64,000 nt of DNA from Streptomyces sp. HUAS YS2 (GTDB taxonomy: Bacteria; Actinomycetota; Actinomycetes; Streptomycetales; Streptomycetaceae), in assembly GCF_033343995.1 (NCBI RefSeq), contig NZ_CP137573.1, positions 3,877,001-3,941,000 on the forward strand. The letters run 5' to 3'. Below are positions 42,201 to 49,067 of this stretch, piece by piece. Position 1 is the first letter of the stretch. Every line of letters begins with the position of its first letter. The position numbers were made by a program, and so were the translations under genes. The notes under the pieces were generated by a model. It saw only the letters and a program-made list of their open reading frames with translations, did no database searches and was not told the origin of the DNA.

Positions 42201-43445
42201 TCAGGCCGCCTTCGCCGCCCGCTCCAGCGCCTGCTCCAGGTCCGCCCAGAGGTCCTCTACGTGCTCGACGCCGACCGACAGCCGGACCGTCCCCTGGCCG
42301 ATGCCCGCCGTCTCCAGCGCCGCCGCGTCGAGCTGCCGGTGCGAGGTGGAGGCGGGGTGCATGACCAGGGTCCGTACGTCGCCGAGCGAGACGCTCAGCG
42401 AGGCCACCCGGACCGCCTCCATCAGCGTCCGCCCGGCCTCCCGGCCGCCCGCGAGGTCGAAGGAGATCACCCCGCCGCCGCCCGCCGGCAGCAGCTTCGC
42501 GGCGACGGCGTGGTCCGGGTGGCTGGGCAGCGAGGGGTGGCGGACGGCCGCCACCGCGGGGTGGGCCTCCAGGCGGCGGGCCAGCTCGGCAGCGTTCGCG
42601 CAGTGTCGCTCGATGCGCAGCGGCAGCGTCTGCATGCCGCGCAGGGTCAGCCAGGCCGCGAACGGGTCGGTGATCGCGCCCTGTTCGACGGCGTAGTGGC
42701 GGACCTGCTCGTACAGCTCCGCGTCCTTGAAGACGGCGATGCCGCCGAGGACGTCCGCGTGACCGGCGAGGTACTTGGTCGCCGAGTGGACGACGATGTC
42801 CGCGCCGTGCTCGATCGGGCGGCAGAGCAGCGGTGAGGCGAAGGTGTTGTCGACGGCGGTCGGCACGCCGGCCTCGGCGGCGACGGCGGCGAGCGCGGCC
42901 AGGTCGGAGACGCGGGCGGTCGGGTTGGCGATGGTCTCCAGGTACAGCAGCCGGGTCTCGGGGCGGAGCGCGGCGCGCACCTCCTCCGGGTCGGTGCCGG
43001 AGACGTACGTGACCTCGACGCCCCAGCGCCGCGTGAGGTCGGTGAGGACGGCGTAGGTGCCGCCGTACACGCAGGTCTGGGCGACGACGTGGGCGCCGGA
43101 GCCGAGCAGGGTGAGCAGCACGCTGTTGATCGCGCCCATGCCGGAGGCGTACGAGAGGGCGGCGGCCCCGCCCTCCAGGCGGGCGACGGCCTGCTCCAGG
43201 GCGCGGACGGTGGGATTGCCGTGCCGGCTGTAGAGGAAGGCGTCGGGGCTCTCGAACGCGTCGGCGAGCGCGTCCGCGCTGTCGAAGGTGAAGACGTGGC
43301 CCTGGTGGAGCGGGACGCCGAGCGGGCGGCTGCCGACGATCTCGGGCTGCGGCGGGTGGACGGCGAAGGTCTCGGGACGGAGGGGCGGGGGCGTCGGGCG
43401 GTCGCTGGAGGGGGGCGTCGGGCGGTCGCTGAAGTCGTCGCTCAT
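42201..43445 (-). CDS. Trans-sulfuration family PLP enzyme (cystathionine gamma-synthase/lyase or O-acetylhomoserine sulfhydrylase type)
   Basis: A 414-residue PLP enzyme. YSRHGNPTVRALEQAVARLE, SYASGMGAIN, PTAVDNTFASP and SATKYLAGH (PLP-lysine 224) are family blocks. In the active site the YSR pattern (Y72) and the ending TLVMHPASTSHRQLD are typical of Cys_Met_Meta_PP enzymes. An N-terminal ~25 residue Pro-rich leader is unusual. It would join or split sulfur amino acids; specificity (CGS, CBL, OAHS, methionine gamma-lyase) is not resolved. It is divergent from a MocR regulator gene across a palindrome, suggesting PLP- or amino-acid-responsive control. Confidence 0.9.
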   Translation of the reverse strand: MSDDFSDRPTPPSSDRPTPPPLRPETFAVHPPQPEIVGSRPLGVPLHQGHVFTFDSADALADAFESPDAFLYSRHGNPTVRALEQAVARLEGGAAALSYASGMGAINSVLLTLLGSGAHVVAQTCVYGGTYAVLTDLTRRWGVEVTYVSGTDPEEVRAALRPETRLLYLETIANPTARVSDLAALAAVAAEAGVPTAVDNTFASPLLCRPIEHGADIVVHSATKYLAGHADVLGGIAVFKDAELYEQVRHYAVEQGAITDPFAAWLTLRGMQTLPLRIERHCANAAELARRLEAHPAVAAVRHPSLPSHPDHAVAAKLLPAGGGGVISFDLAGGREAGRTLMEAVRVASLSVSLGDVRTLVMHPASTSHRQLDAAALETAGIGQGTVRLSVGVEHVEDLWADLEQALERAAKAA

Positions 43446-43484
43446 GTCGTCCAGTCAACGTCTCTATTCCGTTGCCCCACAGGG

Positions 43485-43503
43485 CCAATCACCGGCAGAT
43501 TGG
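43485..43503. promoter_or_regulatory. Candidate MocR operator in the divergent promoter
   Basis: CCAATC-ACCGGCA-GATTGG is a perfect 6-bp inverted repeat with a 7-bp spacer, placed between the trans-sulfuration gene and the MocR gene, 8 bp before the MocR start. A further CCAAT half-site lies at about 43516. MocR-type proteins typically bind such sites between themselves and their target. Confidence 0.55.
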
Positions 43504-43510
43504 TCTGCCG

Positions 43511-45076
43511 ATGGAGCCAATGGAACCGATCGACGCCCTCGTGACCCGGCTGGGCCGCTGGTCCGCCGGCCGCGGACCGCTGTATCTGCTGCTCGCCGCC
43601 CGCTTCCGGCAGCTGATCGACGAGGGGCTGCTGCCGCCCGACACCCCGCTGCCGGCTGACCGTCGGCTCGCCGCGGCGCTGTCGGTGGGGCGGTCGACGG
43701 TGGTCGCGGCGTACGAGGCACTGCGTCAGGAGGGGCGCGTGGTGCGGCGGCAGGGCAGTGGGACGCGGGTGGCGTCGGCGGCGGCGCTGCTGCCCGGCCC
43801 GCGGGTGCGGGAGACGTCGAACCCGCTCTTCCTGAACCTGCTGGAGCCGTCGGACGGCGTGATCCTGCTGAGCTGCGCGGCGCCGCTCGGGCCGCCGCCC
43901 GAGCTGACGGAGGCGTACCGCTCGCTCGTCCTGCCCGAAGCGGACCTCGGATACCACCCGGCGGGCCTGGAGGCGCTGCGGGCGGCGCTCGCGGAGAAGT
44001 ACGCGGTACGGGGCGTGCCGACGGACCCCGCGCAGATCCTGGTCACCACGGGCGCCCAGCAGGCGCTCTCGCTGCTGACCCGGCTGCTGGTCGCGCCCGG
44101 CGACGGGGTGCTGGTGGAGGCGCCGACGTACTCGGGGGCGCTGGACCTGTTCCGGGAGGCGGCGGCGGTGCCGCTTCCGGTGCGGGTGGGTCCGGACGGG
44201 GTGGACGTGGCGGAGGCGATCCGGATGATGGAGCGTCACCGGCCCGCGCTGGCCTATGTCGTGTCCCGGTTCCAGAACCCGACGGGTGCCGTGCTGCCGC
44301 CGCTGTCCGGCCGCAGGCTGGTGGAGGCGGCGAACGGGCTGGGCGTGCCGCTGATCGACGACGAGGCGCGCGCGGATCTGGGGTTCGGGGCGGATCCGGG
44401 AGTGGGGGTGGATCCGGGAATGGGGGTGGATCCGGGGTTTGAGGAGGACGCCGCGCAGAAGCCGTGGGTGACGCTCTGCGCGTACGGCGACGTCCTTTCC
44501 GTCGGCTCGCTGAGCAAACCTGTGTGGGGCGGTCTGCGGATCGGCTGGGTGCGCGGCCCGGCGGCGACGATCGCGCGGCTGGCCCGGCTGAAGGCGATCC
44601 ACGACCTGGGCTCGGACCTGCCCGGCCAACTGGCCGCGGTCCGGGTGCTCGCCGGCTTCGCGCCGGTCCTGCGGGACCGGCTGCGAAACCTGCGAGAGGG
44701 CCACGACCACCTGGTGGCCGAACTGGCGCGGCTGCTGCCGTCGTGGACACCCGCGCCCACCTCGGGCGGCCAGACGCTGTGGGTCCGGCTCCCGTACGGC
44801 GACGGGGTCGCGTTCGCTCAGGTGGCGCTGCGGCACGGGGTGGCCGTGCTGCCGGGGTCGACGATGGACGCGCTGGGCGGCAGCGTCCGGTACCTGCGGC
44901 TGCACTTCCTGCTGCCGCCGGAGGTCCTCACGGAGGCGGTGCGGCGGCTCGCGGCGGCCTGGCGGGAGTACGCGCCGGGGGCGGCGCCCCGTGCCGTGCG
45001 CGCGCGGGCGGCTGTGCCGGCACCGCGCGGGCACTTCGCCGTCGGCACTCCTGCGCTCCGCCCCGTCGTGGTCTGA
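43511..45076 (+). CDS. MocR/PdxR-like GntR-aminotransferase regulator
   Basis: A 521-residue fusion from ATG 43511 (MEPMEPIDALVTRLG). Residues ~10-90 are a GntR-type winged helix: LYLLLAARFRQLIDEGLLPP, LPADRRLAAALSVGRSTVVA and RVVRRQGSGTRVA. The remainder is a fold-type I aminotransferase with VTTGAQQALSLLTRLL, RFQNPTGAVL, the pyridine Asp in LIDDEARAD and PLP-Lys336 in GSLSKPVWGGLRIGW. Such regulators use PLP or its amino-acid adduct as effector and act on adjacent genes. Residues 293-310 hold three copies of a 6-residue unit (GADPGV GVDPGM GVDPGF), an 18-bp tandem repeat in a loop before the PLP lysine. It is divergent from the trans-sulfuration enzyme gene, its likely target. Confidence 0.92.
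   Translation: MEPMEPIDALVTRLGRWSAGRGPLYLLLAARFRQLIDEGLLPPDTPLPADRRLAAALSVGRSTVVAAYEALRQEGRVVRRQGSGTRVASAAALLPGPRVRETSNPLFLNLLEPSDGVILLSCAAPLGPPPELTEAYRSLVLPEADLGYHPAGLEALRAALAEKYAVRGVPTDPAQILVTTGAQQALSLLTRLLVAPGDGVLVEAPTYSGALDLFREAAAVPLPVRVGPDGVDVAEAIRMMERHRPALAYVVSRFQNPTGAVLPPLSGRRLVEAANGLGVPLIDDEARADLGFGADPGVGVDPGMGVDPGFEEDAAQKPWVTLCAYGDVLSVGSLSKPVWGGLRIGWVRGPAATIARLARLKAIHDLGSDLPGQLAAVRVLAGFAPVLRDRLRNLREGHDHLVAELARLLPSWTPAPTSGGQTLWVRLPYGDGVAFAQVALRHGVAVLPGSTMDALGGSVRYLRLHFLLPPEVLTEAVRRLAAAWREYAPGAAPRAVRARAAVPAPRGHFAVGTPALRPVVV
44387..44440 (+). repeat. 18-bp tandem repeat (three units) inside the MocR gene
   Basis: Units 44387-44404, 44405-44422 and 44423-44440 share GGG[GC/GT]GGATCCGG and encode G[AV]DPG[VMF]. 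They are close in DNA and in frame, a sign of slippage; the length may vary among strains. Confidence 0.7.
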
Positions 45077-45101
45077 CGGGAGCCCGCGGCGGCGACGCGC
45101 A

Positions 45102-45158
45102 CGCCCGGGCTCCCCGCCGACGCCCGGGCTCCCCGCCGACGCCCGGGCTCCCCGACGA
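45102..45158. repeat. Three 19-bp tandem repeats between convergent genes
   Basis: CGCCCGGGCTCCCCGCCGA starts at 45102, 45121 and 45140 (last unit ends CCCCGACGA). Further AGCTCAGGCCCC units follow up to the nitrilase stop. The array fills the gap between MocR and nitrilase and may help end transcription; the centre GCCCGGGC is palindromic. Confidence 0.7.
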
Positions 45159-45192
45159 AGCTCAGGCCCCGCCGACGCTCAGCCCCCGAAGC

Positions 45193-45984
45193 TCAGGCCC
45201 CCGGCGCCGGGAGTCCCAGCATCCGGTCCTTGAGCGCGGGGAACTGCTCCCGGGTCGTCGCGACCTTCGCCGGGTCGAGTTCGGCCCGCAGCACCTCTTC
45301 GTCCGGGCCCGCCTCCGCGAGGACCTCGCCCCACGGGTCGACGACGATCGAGTGGCCGGCCTGCTCGACCCCGGCGTGCGTGCCCGCGGTGCCGCAGGCG
45401 AGGACGTACGCCTGGTTCTCCACGGCCCGCGCCTGGGCCAGCAGCGTCCAGTGCGCGCGGCGGCGGGCCGGCCAGCCGGCCGGGATCACCAGGGCCTGCG
45501 CGCCCGCGTCGACCAGGCCCCTGAACAGCTCGGGGAAGCGCAGGTCGTAGCAGGTGGCGACGCCGAGGGTGAGGTCCGGCAGCGGCACGGTCACCAGCTC
45601 GTCGCCGGCGGCCATCAGCACGGCCTCGCCCTTGTCGAAGCCGAAGCGGTGGATCTTCCGGTAGGTGCGGACGCGGACGCCGGCCGGGTCGTACACGAGC
45701 GAGGTGTTGTAGAGCGCGCCGCCCGCCGCCTCGACGATCGAGCCGGCGTGCAGCCAGACCCCGGCGTCGCGGGCCGCGGCCGACATGGCCTCGTGCGTGG
45801 GTCCGTCCAGGGGCTCGGACTCGGCGGCGAAGGAGTCGAAGGCGAACGCGCCCATCGGCCACAGCTCGGGCAGGACGACGAGATCGGCGTCCCGTTCCGC
45901 CCTTACCAGATCGGCCGCGCGCGCCCTCCGCGCGTCGACCGGTTCGTCCGGGTCTACTGCGATCTGGATCAGCGAGGCGCGCAC
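45193..45984 (-). CDS. Carbon-nitrogen hydrolase (nitrilase superfamily)
   Basis: A 263-residue protein from GTG 45984 (VRASLIQIAV). The frame is open upstream to 46044, but GGTGG before 45984 and the typical beta1 start support this choice. The catalytic triad is present: Glu40 in VVLPELWPMGAF, Lys110 in TYRKIHRFGF and Cys145 in GVATCYDLRFPE. The C-terminal strand SIVVDPWGEVLAEAGPDEE is the family closing. It hydrolyses a C-N bond in a small amide; the omega-amidase/NIT2 branch looks most similar, which repairs 2-oxoglutaramate or similar metabolites. It is divergent from the mycothiol-type gene at 46139. Confidence 0.9.
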   Translation of the reverse strand: MRASLIQIAVDPDEPVDARRARAADLVRAERDADLVVLPELWPMGAFAFDSFAAESEPLDGPTHEAMSAAARDAGVWLHAGSIVEAAGGALYNTSLVYDPAGVRVRTYRKIHRFGFDKGEAVLMAAGDELVTVPLPDLTLGVATCYDLRFPELFRGLVDAGAQALVIPAGWPARRRAHWTLLAQARAVENQAYVLACGTAGTHAGVEQAGHSIVVDPWGEVLAEAGPDEEVLRAELDPAKVATTREQFPALKDRMLGLPAPGA

Positions 45985-46138
45985 ACTACCACCGTCCTGG
46001 CATTCGAGCCGTCGACACAGCCTACGATCGTCACACGAAAGCACTGCCGGGGTGCCTTCGGGCAGCGTAACTTAGCGTCCGAACCTCCCACGCCGACTTG
46101 TTTCAGCCCGCGCACCAGCAGAACCGCCGAGGGGTCCC

Positions 46139-46963
46139 GTGACCGTCCATCCCAGCCTCCAGACCTACGCCGACGCCTGGACCCACTCCATCGAAGCGAT
46201 ATCCGAGCTGGTGCAGCCGCTCGTGGAAGGTGAGTGGAACCGGGCGACGCCCTGCCCGGGCTGGTCGGTGCGTGACATCGTCTCCCATGTCATCGGCATG
46301 GAGTGCGAGATGCTGGGCGACCCGAGGCCGATCCACAGCCTGCCGCGTGATCTCTACCACGTACGCAGTGAGTTCGCCCGCTACATGGAGATGCAGGTCG
46401 ATGTGCGGCGGCACCACACCGCGCCGGAGATGACCTCCGAGCTGGAGTACGTGCTGATCCGGCGGGCCCGTCAGCTGCGCAACGAGTCCCGGCAGCCCGA
46501 CCACAAGGTCCGTGCCCCGCTCGGTGCCGAGCAGCCGCTGGAGCTGGCGTACCGGATGCGCGCCTTCGACGTGTGGGTGCACGAGCAGGACCTGCGGATC
46601 ACGCTGAACAAGCCCGGCAACCAGGACTCGGCCGGTGCGCTGGTGGCCCGGGACGTCCTGCTGGAGGCGCTGCCGAAGGTGGTCGCCAAGGACGCGGGCG
46701 CGCCCGCGAACTCGGCCGTGGTGTTCGACGTCCACGGTCCGGTGGAGTTCCTGCGGACGGTGCGGGTGAACGCGGACGGCCGCGGCTCGGTGGACGGCGC
46801 GCCGTCGCTGGGGCCGGCGGCGACGCTGGCGCTGGACTGGGAGACGTACGTGCGCCTGGCCTGCGGCCGTGTGCGTCCCGCGGCGGTCGTGGACCGGATC
46901 AAGGTCGAGGGCGACGCGGAGCTGGCGCAGGCGATCCTGGACAACTTCGCGGTCACCCCCTGA
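46139..46963 (+). CDS. Maleylpyruvate-isomerase-fold mycothiol-dependent protein (TIGR03083 type)
   Basis: A 274-residue protein from GTG 46139. The N-terminal ~150 residues have the MDMPI/DinB fold: WNRATPCPGWSVRDIVSHVI (metal His with PCPGW), and FDVWVHEQDLRITLNKP with the second metal-binding His. The C-terminal ~110 residues are the SCP2-like domain usual in the family (TLALDWETYVRLACGRVRP). Members isomerise or detoxify compounds with mycothiol. It follows a gap with no obvious terminator and precedes, on the opposite strand, the MFS gene. Substrate unknown. Confidence 0.85.
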   Translation: MTVHPSLQTYADAWTHSIEAISELVQPLVEGEWNRATPCPGWSVRDIVSHVIGMECEMLGDPRPIHSLPRDLYHVRSEFARYMEMQVDVRRHHTAPEMTSELEYVLIRRARQLRNESRQPDHKVRAPLGAEQPLELAYRMRAFDVWVHEQDLRITLNKPGNQDSAGALVARDVLLEALPKVVAKDAGAPANSAVVFDVHGPVEFLRTVRVNADGRGSVDGAPSLGPAATLALDWETYVRLACGRVRPAAVVDRIKVEGDAELAQAILDNFAVTP

Positions 46964-46988
46964 CCCCGGGCGCGGGGGCCCGCGGGCG

Positions 46989-48308
46989 TCAGACCGGGAC
47001 GTGCACGGCCTCGACCCGGCTGGCGACCAGCCGCTCCCGTTCCCTGCGGGCGGTGCGGCCGCGCAGCCGGAGGATCTGGGCGAGGCCCAGTGCCTCCAGG
47101 ACGAAGACGGACGAGAACGCGATCCGGTAGTCGTCGCCGGTGGCGTCCAGCAGGATGCCGACCGCGAGCAGCGTCGTCATCGAGGCGACGAAACCACCCA
47201 TGTTGACGATGCCCGAGGCGGTGCCCTGACGCTCGGGCGGGTTGGCCGGCCGGGCGAAGTCGAAGCCGATCATCGACGCGGGCCCGCAGGCGCCCAGCAC
47301 CAGGCACAGTGTGACGAGCAGCCACATCGGGGCATGGTCACCGGGGTACACCAGGGTGGCCGCCCACATCAGCGCGGTCGCGCCGACCGTGCCGAGTGCC
47401 AGCGGGGTACGGGCGGCATGGTGCCGGGCCACGATCTGGCCGTACGCGAGGCCGATCACCATGTTGGAGAGCACCACGAGGGTGAGCAGCCCGCCGGCGG
47501 TCTCCCGGGACAGGCCCTGTGCCTCGACGAGGAACGGCAGGCCCCACAGGAGCAGGAACACCATGGCGGGGAACTGGGTGGTGAAGTGCACCCACATGCC
47601 GAGCCGGGTGCCGGGTTCGCGCCAGGACTCGGCGATCTGACGGCGGACGAAGGCGCTGCCGGCGTGGCTGACTGGCGCGGGTTCGTAGCCCTCGGGGTGG
47701 TCCTTGAGGAAGAGCAGCAGCAGGACGAGGACGAGCCCGCCCGCGGCGGCGCTGCCGGCGAACGTGGCGGTCCAGCCGAGGCCGTGCAGCATCCGCGAGA
47801 TCAGGATCGTGGAGACCAGGTTGCCCGCCATGCCGAAGAGCGCGGCGACCTGGCCGATGAGCGGGCCGCGGCGGGCGGGGAACCAGCGGGAGCCGAGCCG
47901 CAACACGCTGATGAAGGTCATCGCGTCGCCGCAGCCGAGCAGCGCGCGGGCGGCGAGCGCCGTGCCGTACGAGGGGGAGAGCGCGAAGCCCAGCTGGCCG
48001 GCGGTGAACAGGACCACGCCGAGGGTCAGGACCTTCTTGGTGCCGAGCCGGTCGACCATGAGGCCGACGGGTATCTGCATGCCGGCGTAGACCAGCAGCT
48101 GGAGTATCGAGAACGTGGAGAGCGCGGAGGCGTTGACGTCGAAGCGGTCGGCGGCGTCCAGGCCGGCGACGCCCAGCGAGGTACGGAAGATGACGGCGAC
48201 GAAGTAGACGGCGACGCCGACGCCCCAGACGAGCGCGGCGCGCCGGCCGCCCGGCGGGTCGCCGGGCAGGCCGGCCGCGGAGCCACGGGGGCCGCGCGAG
48301 CCGCTCAC
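46989..48308 (-). CDS. MFS transporter
   Basis: A 439-residue carrier. I start it at GTG 48308 (VSGSRGPRGSAAGLPGDPPG), where the GTGA overlaps the stop of the GntR gene, so the two are coupled; the frame is open further up only inside gntR. Twelve hydrophobic segments can be counted. GLMVDRLGTKKVLTLGVVLF is the cytosolic loop 2-3 signature, and WFPARRGPLIGQVAALFGMA and RILMPF-like helices are typical of the ACS/hexuronate-type or dipeptide-like MFS branch. The substrate is unknown. The pairing with a FadR-type regulator suggests that an organic acid or sugar acid induces it. Confidence 0.88.
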   Translation of the reverse strand: MSGSRGPRGSAAGLPGDPPGGRRAALVWGVGVAVYFVAVIFRTSLGVAGLDAADRFDVNASALSTFSILQLLVYAGMQIPVGLMVDRLGTKKVLTLGVVLFTAGQLGFALSPSYGTALAARALLGCGDAMTFISVLRLGSRWFPARRGPLIGQVAALFGMAGNLVSTILISRMLHGLGWTATFAGSAAAGGLVLVLLLLFLKDHPEGYEPAPVSHAGSAFVRRQIAESWREPGTRLGMWVHFTTQFPAMVFLLLWGLPFLVEAQGLSRETAGGLLTLVVLSNMVIGLAYGQIVARHHAARTPLALGTVGATALMWAATLVYPGDHAPMWLLVTLCLVLGACGPASMIGFDFARPANPPERQGTASGIVNMGGFVASMTTLLAVGILLDATGDDYRIAFSSVFVLEALGLAQILRLRGRTARRERERLVASRVEAVHVPV

Positions 48309-48967
48309 CGGTCCTCGCCCCGGACCAGGACCTTGACCCAGCTCAGGTGCTGCCGGACGCAGTGGGCGGCGCCCTCGACGTCCCCCACCTCGATCCGCTC
48401 CAGGATCTCGGCGTGCTCGGTGATGTTCTTGGCGATGCGGTCGGGCTGGGACTGCATCACGGCGACGCCCATCCGCAGCTGACGGTCGCGCAGCTGGTCG
48501 TAGAGGCGGGCGAGGATCTGGTTGCCGGCGTACCGGACGATCTCGGCGTGGAAGCACCGGTCGGTGACCGCGACCTCGGCGAGGTCCCCGGCGTCCGCGT
48601 GCCGCTTCTGCTCCTCCAGGAGCTCCTTGAGCCGGTCGATCAGCGCGGGCGGCGCGGGCACGGCCCGGCGGACCGCGAACTCCTCGACCAGCAGCCGGGT
48701 CTCGACGACGTCGGCGATCTCCTGCGCGGAGACGGCGAGGACGAGCGCGCCCTTCTTGGGGTAGAGCTTGAGCAGCCCCTCCATCTCCAGCTTGAGCAGG
48801 GCCTCCCGCACGGGCGTCCGCGACACCCCCACGGCCTGCGCGAGCTCCCCCTCGGTGAGCAGCGTCCCGCCCTCGTAACGACGGTCCAGAACAGCTTGTT
48901 TGACATGCATGTAGACCCGATCGGCAGCGGGTGGCTGCTTGACGGGCCCGGCGGGCGCTGATGGCAT
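48305..48967 (-). CDS. GntR-family regulator, FadR subgroup
   Basis: A 220-residue regulator from ATG 48967 (MPSAPAGPVKQPPAADRVYM). The N-terminal winged helix shows RVYMHVKQAVLDRRYEGGTL, LAQAVGVSRTPVREALLKLE and MEGLLKLYPKKGALV. The FCD C-terminal domain has VVETRLLVEEFAVR, FHAEIVRYAGNQIL and EHAEILERIEVGDVE, which supply the Asp/His metal site. Ligands are usually organic acids. It overlaps the MFS gene by GTGA and so belongs to one operon. A direct repeat of TTGTA[CT]CT just upstream may be its own operator. The message may be leaderless or have a very short leader. Confidence 0.9.
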   Translation of the reverse strand: MPSAPAGPVKQPPAADRVYMHVKQAVLDRRYEGGTLLTEGELAQAVGVSRTPVREALLKLEMEGLLKLYPKKGALVLAVSAQEIADVVETRLLVEEFAVRRAVPAPPALIDRLKELLEEQKRHADAGDLAEVAVTDRCFHAEIVRYAGNQILARLYDQLRDRQLRMGVAVMQSQPDRIAKNITEHAEILERIEVGDVEGAAHCVRQHLSWVKVLVRGEDR

Positions 48968-48975
48968 GCGCACAG

Positions 48976-48997
48976 CATAGATACAACAGAGGTACAA
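48976..48997 (-). promoter_or_regulatory. Direct repeat upstream of gntR (candidate autoregulatory site)
   Basis: On the minus strand TTGTACCTCTG and TTGTATCTATG follow each other with an 11-bp period (48997-48987 and 48986-48976), nine bases before the gntR ATG, and TATGCT may be a -10 box. A regulator bound here would block its own expression. Confidence 0.4.
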
Positions 48998-49001
48998 GAA
49001 A

Positions 49002-49030
49002 CAGGCCCGTCCGCATCGCGGACGGGCCTG
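49002..49030 (-). terminator. Terminator of the keto-acid dehydrogenase operon
   Basis: Perfect 13-bp stem CAGGCCCGTCCGC / GCGGACGGGCCTG with the 3-nt loop ATC, 38 nt after the E2 stop on the minus strand. It directly abuts the parS palindrome. Confidence 0.85.
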
Positions 49031-49043
49031 TTTCACGTGAAAC
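49030..49043. other. parS: parS site (ParB-binding centromere)
   Basis: GTTTCACGTGAAAC is a perfect 14-bp palindrome and the exact consensus parS reported for Streptomyces and for Bacillus. ParB binds it as a dimer and spreads along DNA to form the segrosome. In Streptomyces about twenty such sites lie around oriC. It is intergenic here, between the terminator hairpin and the E2 gene stop, as is common for parS. I did not find a second perfect copy by eye. Confidence 0.92.
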
Positions 49044-49067
49044 GGCGCAACTGGAACGTCTGGGATG

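Noticed and set aside
48309..49016. Upstream extension of the MFS frame over gntR
   Set aside because: It overlaps the GntR gene in another frame; the GTGA junction at 48305-48308 gives a natural start for the MFS gene.
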